DNA of 20,212 nt from assembly GCA_021850375.1 (NCBI GenBank), contig JAJZLZ010000006.1:1-20212 (forward strand), written 5' to 3'. How positions within the stretch are numbered: the stretch's first letter is position 1; every line of letters starts with the position of its first letter. The notes below the pieces were generated by a model. It ran no database searches. It was not told the origin of the DNA and saw only the letters and a list, made by a program, of their open reading frames with translations. Positions 6,457 to 14,272 of the stretch are shown here, one piece after another. This DNA comes from Microcaldota archaeon. Lineage in GTDB: Archaea > Micrarchaeota > Micrarchaeia > Micrarchaeales > Micrarchaeaceae. The position numbers and the translations under genes were made by a program.

Positions 6457-7383
6457 TTAATCCGAACGCGATGTAAGGCTTATTATATTATAAAATACCA
6501 CAGGTATTGCCCTTAAAACCCCCAGACCGAAAGGCTCTTTTGGTATTAATGATATGTATTCTCCCCCTAGTCTCATCAGATCATTGTAGGATTTTGGAGC
6601 ACGGCGCCTGAAGGTTTTTATATCCATCTTTTCCATTTCAAGAACACTAGACTCATCAATATGTATCTGCTGGATTATTGCCGCTGCTATGTTTGGAACG
6701 TTATTTTTAATGTCATCGTTCAAATCATTTATATCATCTGCAATTTGTGTTGCCATAAAAGCATCGGAGAATGCGCCGGTTATTATATTGCGCTTGCTTT
6801 CTGGTACGCTCTCGCATATGCATACTATATCAGCCATTATCGCCCCCATGCCGCCAGTTGTTATGCGCTTTATCAATAGTATATCTGTAATGTCCGGATT
6901 ATTTAGATTCTCAAAACGCTCTATAGCAATTCTTGCACGCTTGCGGTAGCTATGTACCGCATTAAATAGCTCTGTGGCTTGGTTTTTATTTATGATCGCG
7001 CCCTTTTCCATAGATTTTATATGCTTTACAAACATGGAGATTATTTGCTTAGCATTTGGGTCTTTCTTATAGCTACTATTCCACTCAGACATTCTTGGAT
7101 GTTTGACGCTATCCATAATGTCGTCTATTCTTGTTATGTATTTGCTGAATGTCTCCATCGCTATATAGCTGTTGGGACTATATCCGTCCATGTCCAAAAC
7201 AGTGCGCAGACTCTCGAAAACAAATATATTCAAATCAAATATTCCCCGCCGGCCGCCCAGCTCTTTTGGTCGCTCCGGAACAGATCGTACAATGCCGCTA
7301 GTAGAAGTGCGCAAAAACACCCCCATTGCCCCTGCATAATGCGAAAATTTTACAGGCTCTTTGACCATGGCTTTTGTAGACAT
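6457..7383 (-). CDS. Class 1 isoprenoid biosynthesis-fold protein (prenyl diphosphate or squalene/phytoene synthase superfamily)
   Basis: This largely helical protein of 308 residues carries two Asp-rich motifs, as in trans-prenyl transferases and squalene/phytoene synthases. DDIMD is at 87-91 and DDIND at 216-220, the latter within QIADDINDLNDDI. Such motifs bind Mg2+-diphosphate. The sequence after DDIMD lacks the RRG of classical IPP-elongating enzymes, and the surrounding sequence is divergent, so I cannot tell an elongating synthase from a head-to-head condensing enzyme. The frame is open back to a TTG at 7434, but a TATA-like box at 7408-7418 lies inside that stretch. I therefore chose the ATG at 7383, about 26-30 nt downstream, giving a leaderless mRNA. 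ATG 7395 is the alternative. Confidence 0.65.
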   Translation of the reverse strand: MSTKAMVKEPVKFSHYAGAMGVFLRTSTSGIVRSVPERPKELGGRRGIFDLNIFVFESLRTVLDMDGYSPNSYIAMETFSKYITRIDDIMDSVKHPRMSEWNSSYKKDPNAKQIISMFVKHIKSMEKGAIINKNQATELFNAVHSYRKRARIAIERFENLNNPDITDILLIKRITTGGMGAIMADIVCICESVPESKRNIITGAFSDAFMATQIADDINDLNDDIKNNVPNIAAAIIQQIHIDESSVLEMEKMDIKTFRRRAPKSYNDLMRLGGEYISLIPKEPFGLGVLRAIPVVFYNIISLTSRSD

Positions 7384-7407
7384 TTTATCAATCATATTAT
7401 GGCGCTT

Positions 7408-7418
7408 GTTATATAAAA
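7408..7418 (-). promoter_or_regulatory. TATA box deciding the start of the isoprenoid-fold gene
   Basis: TTTTATATAAC on the minus strand lies about 30 nt before ATG 7383 and only about 18 nt before ATG 7395. The standard archaeal spacing therefore favours 7383 and rules out the upstream TTG as part of the mRNA. Confidence 0.45.
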
Positions 7419-7529
7419 TGCTTTGCGAGACCAATTTTCGCGCCTAAAACTGCCAATAAAGTACTGAACTACTTCGGTGAACATGCATGAATTAAGGAGC
7501 TGTTCATTAAAAATTATTGCCTTTTGCAG

Positions 7530-7581
7530 CATATAAAAGTCTATTAATCTTATTATCCTTATCTAAAAGAGTACAAAGGTG
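7530..7581 (+). promoter_or_regulatory. Promoter and Shine-Dalgarno site of the eS26 operon
   Basis: A TATA-like CATATAAAAG (7530-7539) lies about 50 nt before the start codon. GGTG (7578-7581) sits 5 nt before a TTG codon, complementary to the anti-SD end of archaeal 16S rRNA. This fixes TTG 7587 as the start and implies a leader of roughly 27 nt. Confidence 0.6.
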
Positions 7582-7586
7582 TTTAT

Positions 7587-7817
7587 TTGAGAGGAAAAGA
7601 TACTCTTGTGAACTGCGAATCATGCGGTCGCAAGGTCCCACGAAATAAAGCAGTAATATATGAGAGAGGAATAAGCTTCAACACCGAAACCAGGACTACC
7701 AACGACGTTCGGTTTTTTGAGAGGAGAAAGACTTATTATTGCATCAGCTGCGCAAAGCACAGGGGCATATTTGAGAAGCTAAAGCGCAGGGCTATTGAAA
7801 AGTCAAAGCGCATGTAG
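7587..7817 (+). CDS. rps26e: Small ribosomal subunit protein eS26
   Basis: This 76-residue basic protein has the eS26 zinc-ribbon. NCESCGRKVPRNKAV (Cys 10 and 13) and YYCISCAKHRGI match eS26 blocks CxxCGRxVPRDKA and YYCVSCAxHRGI. eS26 sits at the mRNA exit channel of the small subunit. The C-terminal extension LKRRAIEKSKRM is basic. The start is TTG with a GGTG Shine-Dalgarno site 5 nt upstream. The next gene begins 8 nt after the stop, so the two are probably cotranscribed. eS26 is patchy in archaea, being common outside classical Euryarchaeota. Confidence 0.93.
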   Translation: MRGKDTLVNCESCGRKVPRNKAVIYERGISFNTETRTTNDVRFFERRKTYYCISCAKHRGIFEKLKRRAIEKSKRM

Positions 7818-7825
7818 GTAATTTA

Positions 7826-8914
7826 ATGAGCGTTGACCCTAATAGCCTGCTTATTTTAAGGCTAAGGGCCAAAGGCTCAAAGAAACAGACAGACAAGGAA
7901 AGTGCACCGACAAATAATACAAATACCAAAGCGCAGATAAGCAATCCTGCAAATGTCCAGCCAGGGCAAAATGGTGAGGGCAAGGAGCAGGATATAGAAA
8001 AACCAACAGTAGCGCCTAATGCTAACAACGCTGCAATCAGCCCACAGTCGCAACCAAAGCAGAAGACTGACAGCGTATATGGAACGAAGGAAGATTATGC
8101 CAAAACAGAAGATAATGTAGAGAGGGCCTTGGAGCACAACGCTGAATTGATTGGCGCTTCAGATAGGTTATATCCAGATCCGAGCCTGTATTATAGAAAC
8201 CTCAATTTGGAGAGCCCTTCTGGAGAATTCGAGAGATATTACAAGCGCTCTTTAAGTGTAAAAAACAAGGCGCAAAGCAAATTGGCGGCCAAAGGTCGCA
8301 AATGCTCATGGCACCCGTGGAGGCAGGCATACGCTATTTGCGCATACTGCCACAGACCTTTTTGCTATGAGGACATATCAGAGATAGGAAGAAGCTATTA
8401 CTGTACAGAAGACGTTGGCCGGGCCGAGGAAACGGACATATCAAAAGCTTCTGCAGAATATAGCGGTGTTAACATGATAGCAGTTGCCATGATGGTTGCG
8501 GCAACAATAGTATTCGCATACTATTCGAAGGGAGAACTAATATACATCGCGCAGTATATGCAAAGCGTAGGATTCTTTAGCTTCATTGCAAATCTGCCTT
8601 TTGAGTATCTTATAGCAATAATCGAAGCTATTATTATGGGGGCAAATCTGATATTTGCCATAGCATCCATATCTCAGTCCACATTCAAGATAGTTGGGTC
8701 TATGACGTTGAATGTGATTTCGATCATCATATTCAGCTACCTATTCATAACCAGCGGAACGGAGTATTTCGGAATTGTCTCGCTGTTATCGTTTCTATCG
8801 CTTATGATGATAGTTCAGGCAGCTGCATCAAAGGTAAAATATGATACGTATAAAAGCTACATAGAAGAGGAATACGGCCTGGGTTATGGTGCGGACATAT
8901 CTGGAGGATTTTAA
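7826..8914 (+). CDS. B-box-like zinc-finger membrane protein of unknown function
   Basis: This 362-residue protein has three parts. Residues 15-85 are a Gln/Asn/Pro-rich disordered stretch. Residues 160-196 form a B-box-type zinc-binding module: C160-x2-H163, C172-x2-C175, C180-x2-D183, C193-x2-D196. Residues from about 213 to 335 hold four hydrophobic segments that should span the membrane, followed by a hydrophilic tail (YKSYIEEEYGLGYG). Zinc modules joined to membrane segments are recurrent in archaeal hypothetical proteins, but I cannot assign a role. It lies 8 nt after eS26, suggesting a ribosome- or translation-linked location near the membrane; that is inference from context. Its TAA shares TTAA (8911-8914) with the convergent ATPase gene. 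Confidence 0.82.
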   Translation: MSVDPNSLLILRLRAKGSKKQTDKESAPTNNTNTKAQISNPANVQPGQNGEGKEQDIEKPTVAPNANNAAISPQSQPKQKTDSVYGTKEDYAKTEDNVERALEHNAELIGASDRLYPDPSLYYRNLNLESPSGEFERYYKRSLSVKNKAQSKLAAKGRKCSWHPWRQAYAICAYCHRPFCYEDISEIGRSYYCTEDVGRAEETDISKASAEYSGVNMIAVAMMVAATIVFAYYSKGELIYIAQYMQSVGFFSFIANLPFEYLIAIIEAIIMGANLIFAIASISQSTFKIVGSMTLNVISIIIFSYLFITSGTEYFGIVSLLSFLSLMMIVQAAASKVKYDTYKSYIEEEYGLGYGADISGGF

Positions 8915-9708
8915 GGCGAGTTTTTAGTACCAACAAGACGCTTTGCAACCTTTGAAAACTGCTCTTTTATTGCTGCGTCTTTTTCAACGCTGGGAATGCC
9001 GCTGTCGCTGAATTCGTTGAACTTTTCATCTCTTTTTATCGTTCCTATAAGATTAGTGCTCAATCGTTCTACAACTTCCTTTGTGCTCTGGCTAATTGTT
9101 CCTGTGGACATATTCTCCAAAACTCCCAGCACCGCAACGTTTAAGCGCTTTGCCATAAGCCCGGAGCGGATGGAGTTGATGCCGGATATGCGCTGCGGCG
9201 TTGTTACTATCAATATTCCATCAAGCTCTAAAAGCTGCATTATGCTCAACGGGGCATCAGATGTGCCAGGAGATAGATCTATAATAAGATAGTCCAACTC
9301 TCCCCAATCCGTATTTTCAAAAAAGTCTCCAATCATCTTCGCGACTAGTGGGCCTCTCCATATTATCGGCCGCTTTAGATCATCAATTAGCATAGCAGTT
9401 GATGCAAACTTGATTCCATCTTTAACTATCGGTTTTAGCGGGATTATTGACATGTCCATCATCTCACTTATTCCGGTAAATAAAGTCAGATTAGGGCAGT
9501 CTATGTCCGCATCTAAAATACCAACTTTAAAGTCCATTCTTGCAAGCGTGTATGCCAAATTTACAGCTATTGTGGTCTTGCCTACGCCTCCCTTCGCGCT
9601 ATACACGCCTATTCTATGCTTTACTCCGCCTAGCTTGCCTTTTATTCTCTCCTTCTGGCGTATTACACCCATAAACGAAGGGTGCACCCCTTCTTGTTGC
9701 TGCCGCAT
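8911..9708 (-). CDS. Mrp/NBP35 (ApbC)-like P-loop ATPase lacking the CxxC
   Basis: This 265-residue ATPase has Walker A SAKGGVGKTT (about 37-46), a DADIDCPNL block, IWRGPLVAKMI, WGELDYLIIDLSPGTSDAPL and VTTPQRISGINSIRSG, followed by GVLENMS. These are Mrp/NBP35-family landmarks; the family carries and transfers Fe-S clusters through a C-terminal CxxC just after ENMS. Here that stretch reads STGTISQS with no Cys, and the only Cys in the protein is in DIDCPNL. Cluster binding by the usual route is therefore not possible. The 30-residue N-terminal extension has no CxxC either. A TATA-like box (about 9731-9741) lies 26 nt before the ATG, suggesting a leaderless mRNA. Confidence 0.88.
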   Translation of the reverse strand: MRQQQEGVHPSFMGVIRQKERIKGKLGGVKHRIGVYSAKGGVGKTTIAVNLAYTLARMDFKVGILDADIDCPNLTLFTGISEMMDMSIIPLKPIVKDGIKFASTAMLIDDLKRPIIWRGPLVAKMIGDFFENTDWGELDYLIIDLSPGTSDAPLSIMQLLELDGILIVTTPQRISGINSIRSGLMAKRLNVAVLGVLENMSTGTISQSTKEVVERLSTNLIGTIKRDEKFNEFSDSGIPSVEKDAAIKEQFSKVAKRLVGTKNSP

Positions 9709-9958
9709 TCAAATCATTAATATAGTTCCATGCACATATAAATAGGATTTGCAAATAAACACCGCTTTTATCTCTCATGCACGCCGCTTAGTTGGACTAC
9801 ATGCATGTAAACAGATATTTCGCACACGCTATTGAAAAATCCGCAGCATAATGGAATTATATGTTAACATTTCATCAAAGCACATATACCTGGGCGCATA
9901 CATATTCTTAAATAACTTTCTAATCATAAAGTAGATTACTTGTTATCGGTGCTTTTGA

Positions 9959-10312
9959 ATGAAGATAAGTGAGCTTAAAGTTGGAGCCAGTAATGTTACT
10001 GTTCAGGGAAAGGTGATCCAGAAGGATGCACCAAGAGAAGTTGTCACGAAATATGGCAAACGCCTTAGCGTCGCAAACATAACCATTCAGGATGACAGCG
10101 GATCTATAGCTATGTCGCTTTGGGGCAATGACATAAACAATGTCGACCAAGGGGACACAATAGAGGTAGAAAACGGATATGTGAACGAATTCAGGGGCAC
10201 GCCGCAGCTTGCGTCGGGCAAATTCGGCAAGGTTAAGGTCATAGAGAAAGGCGACGGTTCCGCCTCCTCTGAAGCATCGGATTCCGATGCGGATTACGTG
10301 GAAGACGCATAA
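9959..10312 (+). CDS. Single OB-fold ssDNA-binding protein (SSB/RPA-like)
   Basis: This 117-residue protein consists of one OB fold (residues 1-95) with the usual strands: ISELKVGASNVTVQGKVI, SVANITIQDDSGSIAMSLWG, QGDTIEVENGYVNEFRG and LASGKFGKVKVIE. An acidic Ser/Asp tail (SEASDSDADYVEDA) follows, resembling the protein-interaction tail of SSBs. This is the architecture of crenarchaeal-type SSB, which binds single-stranded DNA during replication and repair. A related translation or RNA-binding OB protein is the alternative. GGTG (9948-9951) lies 7 nt before the ATG, with TTAAATA at about 9908-9914 as a possible TATA box. Confidence 0.85.
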   Translation: MKISELKVGASNVTVQGKVIQKDAPREVVTKYGKRLSVANITIQDDSGSIAMSLWGNDINNVDQGDTIEVENGYVNEFRGTPQLASGKFGKVKVIEKGDGSASSEASDSDADYVEDA

Positions 10313-10326
10313 TATTAGTCTTGTTT

Positions 10327-10341
10327 TGGCCAATTTGGCCA
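10327..10341. terminator. Short perfect palindrome in the SSB / membrane-protein convergent spacer
   Basis: TGGCCAA-T-TTGGCCA is a perfect 7+1+7 palindrome starting 15 nt after the SSB-like stop, followed by T-rich sequence. It could end transcription or be a dimeric binding site. The rest of the spacer (10343-10553) is very AT-rich with no other signal. Confidence 0.35.
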
Positions 10342-10553
10342 CGCTTCTAATTCTTTTAGTTTAATGATATTTGCAATTCTAGTATTTTCTATGCGGGTGC
10401 AAACTGCATGGAACTCATACTATTGCTGGTAACATAATCCAAAATAATCTAGCTCGAGGGCTGATTGCGGATTTGGATTTAATTATAAAATTAATTTTTA
10501 TATATTAAATTTATAAAATAATCTTTCTGCAAAATTAAATGCTATCATAGTCA

Positions 10554-11606
10554 TTAATGTATTCTTTTTTTGCCTGTGGATTTTTTAGTGGCGCTCTTTA
10601 TAGTCCAGTACTTTGTTGTATATATGAGAAAGATGGTGCCAACTATGACGCCAAACCACAGCGTTGCGGTGCGCGCCATAATTGTCGCTGCTGTGCTTAA
10701 AGGTCCGCTTAGATCAAGCATGGTGCCAAGAAGCGCGATCATAGTGACATCTGCTACTCCGACGCTTCCTGGAAGCGTAGACACCATGCCGAATATCTGG
10801 GCCGCCGCAAATATGAATATAACCGTAATTAGACTTGCATGCACACCGACAGAAAGCAACACCAGATATAGAGCAGATGAGTTTAAAATGTCAGCAGGCA
10901 GCGTGAATAAAATAGAGGTCAGATATACGCTCGGTCGGTTAAGGTTGTTTTGCGAGGAGTAATAGCGGTTTATGTGCGGTATGAATCTCTTGAATAATTT
11001 TTCTCTTTTGCCTTTTATTATAAATTTATAAAGCCTCTGGTCTATGATTACAAGAAACGAGATGGAGAGCATTATAACAAATATAAGCACATAGATGAAA
11101 AGCCTGTGGAAGAAAAATGAGGTTATAAGAGCGAGCAGCGCAAAGCCAAAAAAATCGGAAAATATGTCCATTGTAACAGCAGGGGCGATTGTCATGAATT
11201 TTTCTCCGGTCACCCTATTGATTGTATATCCGGCTATTATCCTTCCAACCCTACCGGGAGTTATGTTCATCGAATACAAAGACATATATATGGAGAAATT
11301 CTGAAGTATTGGAAGTTTGATGCCGATTAAACCCATATAATACCTCCATTTTCCAAAGCGGATCACATAGCCAAGGAAAACAAATACAAACGCCAGCCCC
11401 CACAAGAGCAAATTCGATGCGCTGATTATGTTGATTACTTTTAGCAGCCCAAAATATACCGCGACGAATATAAACACTCCAAGGCTGGCAAGCATAACAA
11501 GTATTATTACAAGGCGCAGGCGCTGTATAACGTTAAGGTATTCTTCGCTGCGCATGCTCTTTGATTTTCCAAGCAGCCCAAATAGGCTCTGTTTCTTTCT
11601 GGCCAT
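10554..11606 (-). CDS. UPF0104 / lysylphosphatidylglycerol-synthase-like membrane protein
   Basis: This 350-residue integral membrane protein has about eight hydrophobic helices and the family's landmarks: MSLYSMNITPGRVGRIIAGY and STLPGSVGVADVTMIALLGT. Members of COG0392 are found in archaeal glycosylation loci as putative lipid-linked-glycan flippases; in bacteria related domains move or make aminoacyl lipids. It lies 8 nt after the GT4 gene on the same strand, which favours glycolipid transport. The frame reaches a TTG at 11609, but a TATA-like TTTAAATA (about 11629-11636) is 26 nt before ATG 11606, so I used that ATG. It may have its own promoter inside the GT4 end as well as operon read-through. 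Confidence 0.87.
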   Translation of the reverse strand: MARKKQSLFGLLGKSKSMRSEEYLNVIQRLRLVIILVMLASLGVFIFVAVYFGLLKVINIISASNLLLWGLAFVFVFLGYVIRFGKWRYYMGLIGIKLPILQNFSIYMSLYSMNITPGRVGRIIAGYTINRVTGEKFMTIAPAVTMDIFSDFFGFALLALITSFFFHRLFIYVLIFVIMLSISFLVIIDQRLYKFIIKGKREKLFKRFIPHINRYYSSQNNLNRPSVYLTSILFTLPADILNSSALYLVLLSVGVHASLITVIFIFAAAQIFGMVSTLPGSVGVADVTMIALLGTMLDLSGPLSTAATIMARTATLWFGVIVGTIFLIYTTKYWTIKSATKKSTGKKRIH

Positions 11607-11614
11607 CAAAAGAA

Positions 11615-12763
11615 TTAGTATCTAATCGTATTTAAAAACAACGCCTCGTACTGCTTTGCTATCTTATCCCATGAATGGCGTTCTATCATTCTCTTTCGAC
11701 CCATTTGGCCTAGCTGTTGTGCAAATTTTGGATTCTCTATGTAGCGCAGAATGCTTTTTGATATGCCATCAACGTCTCTTGGCATAAAATATGTACCGCA
11801 ATCCCCTATCATCTCCGGCAGGCCGCCGATCTTGGATGCGCTAACAGGCATAGAGCACGCCATGCTCTCAAGTGCTACTAGCGATGCTGGTTCGTACAAC
11901 GATGGCATTATTGAGATGTCTGATATTGAGTAATACTTGCGCAAAGAGAGATCATCTAAGCCCGATGCGAAGTGCACCCGATTCGATATGCCCAGAGATC
12001 GTGCAAGCTTTATATAATGATCTTTAAGGGGCCCGCTGCCGATTAGCATGAGGTTTAGTTTGTATTCATTTTCCAGTTCGATCTTCTTTATCGCCTTAAT
12101 CAAATAACTCTGGCCTTTTTGTGCAACAAGCCTTCCATTGCAAAGCACTGTTTTATTTTCTATGTCCAGCTCTTTGTGAAGCTCTTTTAGCTGCGCACTC
12201 CCAGATGGCAGGCGCTTAAAAACATCAGTGTCTACGCCGTTGAATACAACGTGCGCCTTTTTGTGAAGCCGCCTTGGGACCGTGACATCTAGCGCGTTTT
12301 TAGAAACCGCGGTTATAACATCTGCCTTCTCCATTATTCTTCGTGCCCATAGCATATCATATATAAGCCCTAGCGAATCAGTCACAAAATCTATATTTTG
12401 GGGCAGCGAGTTGTGGATTGTAAGTGCTAACTTGCCTTTTTTATGCATGTTTCTTACGTTGAAATAAAAGTACTGGTACCTATTGTTTATGTGGTATAGC
12501 TGCGCACCTGCTTTGATAATCTCGCGATTTAAGTTCTCAAAGGACACGAAATCTATCGGCATTCCCGGTATTAGCACTTTGGTTGACTTGAGCCGCACTA
12601 CCTTTATGCCGGATATTTCTTCTGTTTCCCTTTTATTAGAGTCTGATGAGGTGAGCACGGTAATGTTGTGCTTCTTCGCGAGCCGGCCGTATACTTCTAG
12701 CAGTACCTTCTCAGTACCACCCTTGAATGGGTAAAAGAAGGGATTTAATACGCAGATCTCCAT
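11615..12763 (-). CDS. GT4-family glycosyltransferase
   Basis: This 382-residue protein is a GT-B retaining glycosyltransferase. The N-terminal half has the acceptor-side loop NPFFYPFKGGTEKVLLEV (a glycine-rich GGTE loop) and a Ser-rich ADVITAVS strand. The C-terminal half has VLCNGRLVAQKGQSYLI, the GSGPL turn and the EPASLVALESMACSMPV motif, whose two glutamates (ExxxxxxxE) bind the nucleotide sugar. GT4 enzymes build lipid-linked oligosaccharides and surface polymers; the sugar cannot be read from sequence. It pairs with the flippase-like gene downstream and is divergent from the sulfatase-fold gene, with a palindrome between. Confidence 0.92.
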   Translation of the reverse strand: MEICVLNPFFYPFKGGTEKVLLEVYGRLAKKHNITVLTSSDSNKRETEEISGIKVVRLKSTKVLIPGMPIDFVSFENLNREIIKAGAQLYHINNRYQYFYFNVRNMHKKGKLALTIHNSLPQNIDFVTDSLGLIYDMLWARRIMEKADVITAVSKNALDVTVPRRLHKKAHVVFNGVDTDVFKRLPSGSAQLKELHKELDIENKTVLCNGRLVAQKGQSYLIKAIKKIELENEYKLNLMLIGSGPLKDHYIKLARSLGISNRVHFASGLDDLSLRKYYSISDISIMPSLYEPASLVALESMACSMPVSASKIGGLPEMIGDCGTYFMPRDVDGISKSILRYIENPKFAQQLGQMGRKRMIERHSWDKIAKQYEALFLNTIRY

Positions 12764-12790
12764 TTTAGTACCTAATATTTCAATATCTTT

Positions 12791-12809
12791 CTGTGAAACG
12801 GTTTCACAG
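12791..12809. promoter_or_regulatory. Perfect palindrome between divergent promoters (putative operator)
   Basis: CTGTGAAAC-G-GTTTCACAG is a 9+1+9 perfect inverted repeat. On its right lies the TATA-like TATTTATA (about 12815-12822), 26 nt before ATG 12845 of the sulfatase-fold gene. On its left lies AAGATATT on the minus strand (12789-12782), at the TATA distance from the GT4 ATG (12763). The site thus borders both core promoters and could control both genes, as a dimeric repressor operator would. Confidence 0.6.
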
Positions 12810-12844
12810 TAAACTATTTATAGTGTTTCTTTCATCTGTTTTTG

Positions 12845-14272
12845 ATGCCAAGTAATAAGAACGTAGTGGTACTGCTTCTTGACACACTGCGAGCGTCAGC
12901 CATGTCAGACGCCAATATGCCAAACATTAAAAGGCTGGCGCGCCATTGCACCTTTTATAACAATGCGGTATCGCCTGGCACATGGACTGCTCCTTCGCAT
13001 GCCGCGCTGTTTACTGACAGAAAGGTCTCAGATATAAAAGGAGTCTCACAAGACTTCTTCAGCAACGGGACAGACAAGATAGATCCGTGGATGGTAAAGA
13101 CTAAATTTTTAGATCAAAACAGCACAACTATAGCATCAAAGCTATCGCGCCTTGGATATCAGACTTCGCTCTTTTCAAACAACCCTTTTCTAACCAGCTT
13201 CACAAATCTAGGCGTTGGCTTTGACAATATTTACGACATTTGGCTGGAATCAAATGTCAAATACAATAAACGCCTTGTGGATAAACTCTCACCGATAATA
13301 AACGGCGGTGCATCGGTGCGCAAGAAGATGTTCAGGGCGAGCTATCTGATGACAAGGATTCTTCCTAAGCCGCTTCTTGACGCACTTTATAGGGATCTGA
13401 GGGCAAGGCTTAATCGCGGCGTCTCTAATGCGGATGGTACATACAGGCTTGACCGAGGAGCAAAACAGACAAATAAGATGCTGCTTGAACACTTAACCTA
13501 CAGGCACAACTACATGAAACAGTTCATATTCATAAATTATATAGAGGCGCACGAGAATTATCCTGCAAGCAGAAGCATAATCCAGGACAAATGGCTATAC
13601 ATGTCGGGAATTGAAGAGATGAGCGAGCACGCTATGTCTGAACTATACAGAGGATATCTGCAAAGGCTATCATACCTGGACAGGGAGGTTGGACACACTA
13701 TTGAAATATTGAAATCAAAGGGCATCTTGGATGATGCAACGCTTGTTATAACATCAGACCACGGGCAGATGTTTGGAGAGCACGGCATGCTGTACCATTC
13801 TCTGCCGCCATATGAGGGTGTTTGCAAGGTGCCTATTATCGCAGCAAATTTCAAAAATGGAAAGCTCGTTAAATTAAATGATACCATTTCAAAGCCGGCT
13901 TCGCTCTCTGCGCTGCATAAGGCAATCTATGACATAGCAGATGGCAGGGAGGAGATTTTAGACGGCAATATGAGGCAGAGCAGATTCGTTTTATCAGAGC
14001 ACACCGGCATAAGCGAAGGTTGGGATGAGGGACTATTAAAGATGCTAAAATCACGTTCAAAGAGCGCACAACTAATATATGATGCTAAACTCAAAAGCAA
14101 CGCGAAGGCGAGCGCGATATATGACAACAATATAAAGCTTATACATTATTTTGGGAAACGAAAGGATGAGATGTACGATGTTGCTTTGGACCCTGAAGAG
14201 TCTAGCAACATATTAGATTCTAGGCGCCCACAGGCACATAGAATGCTGCAAGCGCTGCGCAAATTATCCTAG
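12845..14272 (+). CDS. Sulfatase / alkaline-phosphatase superfamily hydrolase or transferase
   Basis: This 475-residue protein has the superfamily's metal-site pieces: LLLDTLRAS near the N terminus, MPNIKRLA, the nucleophile region GTWTAPSHAALFT, a catalytic-type segment NYIEAHENY, and the second metal site TSDHGQMFGEHGMLYH. At the position where sulfatases have the Cys that becomes formylglycine (CxPSR), this protein has Thr (TAPSH). It is therefore more likely a phosphodiesterase or phospho-group transferase than a true sulfatase. No signal peptide is evident, so it would act inside the cell unless attached otherwise. The frame opens at TTG 12842; ATG 12845 fits the TATA spacing better. The final four bases (CTAG) also end the next gene. 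Confidence 0.88.
   Translation: MPSNKNVVVLLLDTLRASAMSDANMPNIKRLARHCTFYNNAVSPGTWTAPSHAALFTDRKVSDIKGVSQDFFSNGTDKIDPWMVKTKFLDQNSTTIASKLSRLGYQTSLFSNNPFLTSFTNLGVGFDNIYDIWLESNVKYNKRLVDKLSPIINGGASVRKKMFRASYLMTRILPKPLLDALYRDLRARLNRGVSNADGTYRLDRGAKQTNKMLLEHLTYRHNYMKQFIFINYIEAHENYPASRSIIQDKWLYMSGIEEMSEHAMSELYRGYLQRLSYLDREVGHTIEILKSKGILDDATLVITSDHGQMFGEHGMLYHSLPPYEGVCKVPIIAANFKNGKLVKLNDTISKPASLSALHKAIYDIADGREEILDGNMRQSRFVLSEHTGISEGWDEGLLKMLKSRSKSAQLIYDAKLKSNAKASAIYDNNIKLIHYFGKRKDEMYDVALDPEESSNILDSRRPQAHRMLQALRKLS

Noticed and set aside
9851..9934. A 27-codon plus-strand frame starting with ATG before the SSB-like gene
   Set aside because: Too short, no Shine-Dalgarno site, no recognisable family, and it ends in the region that should hold the SSB promoter.
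9920..10342. Minus-strand frame opposite the SSB-like gene
   Set aside because: The plus-strand OB-fold protein has good family landmarks and a Shine-Dalgarno site; the opposite frame has neither.
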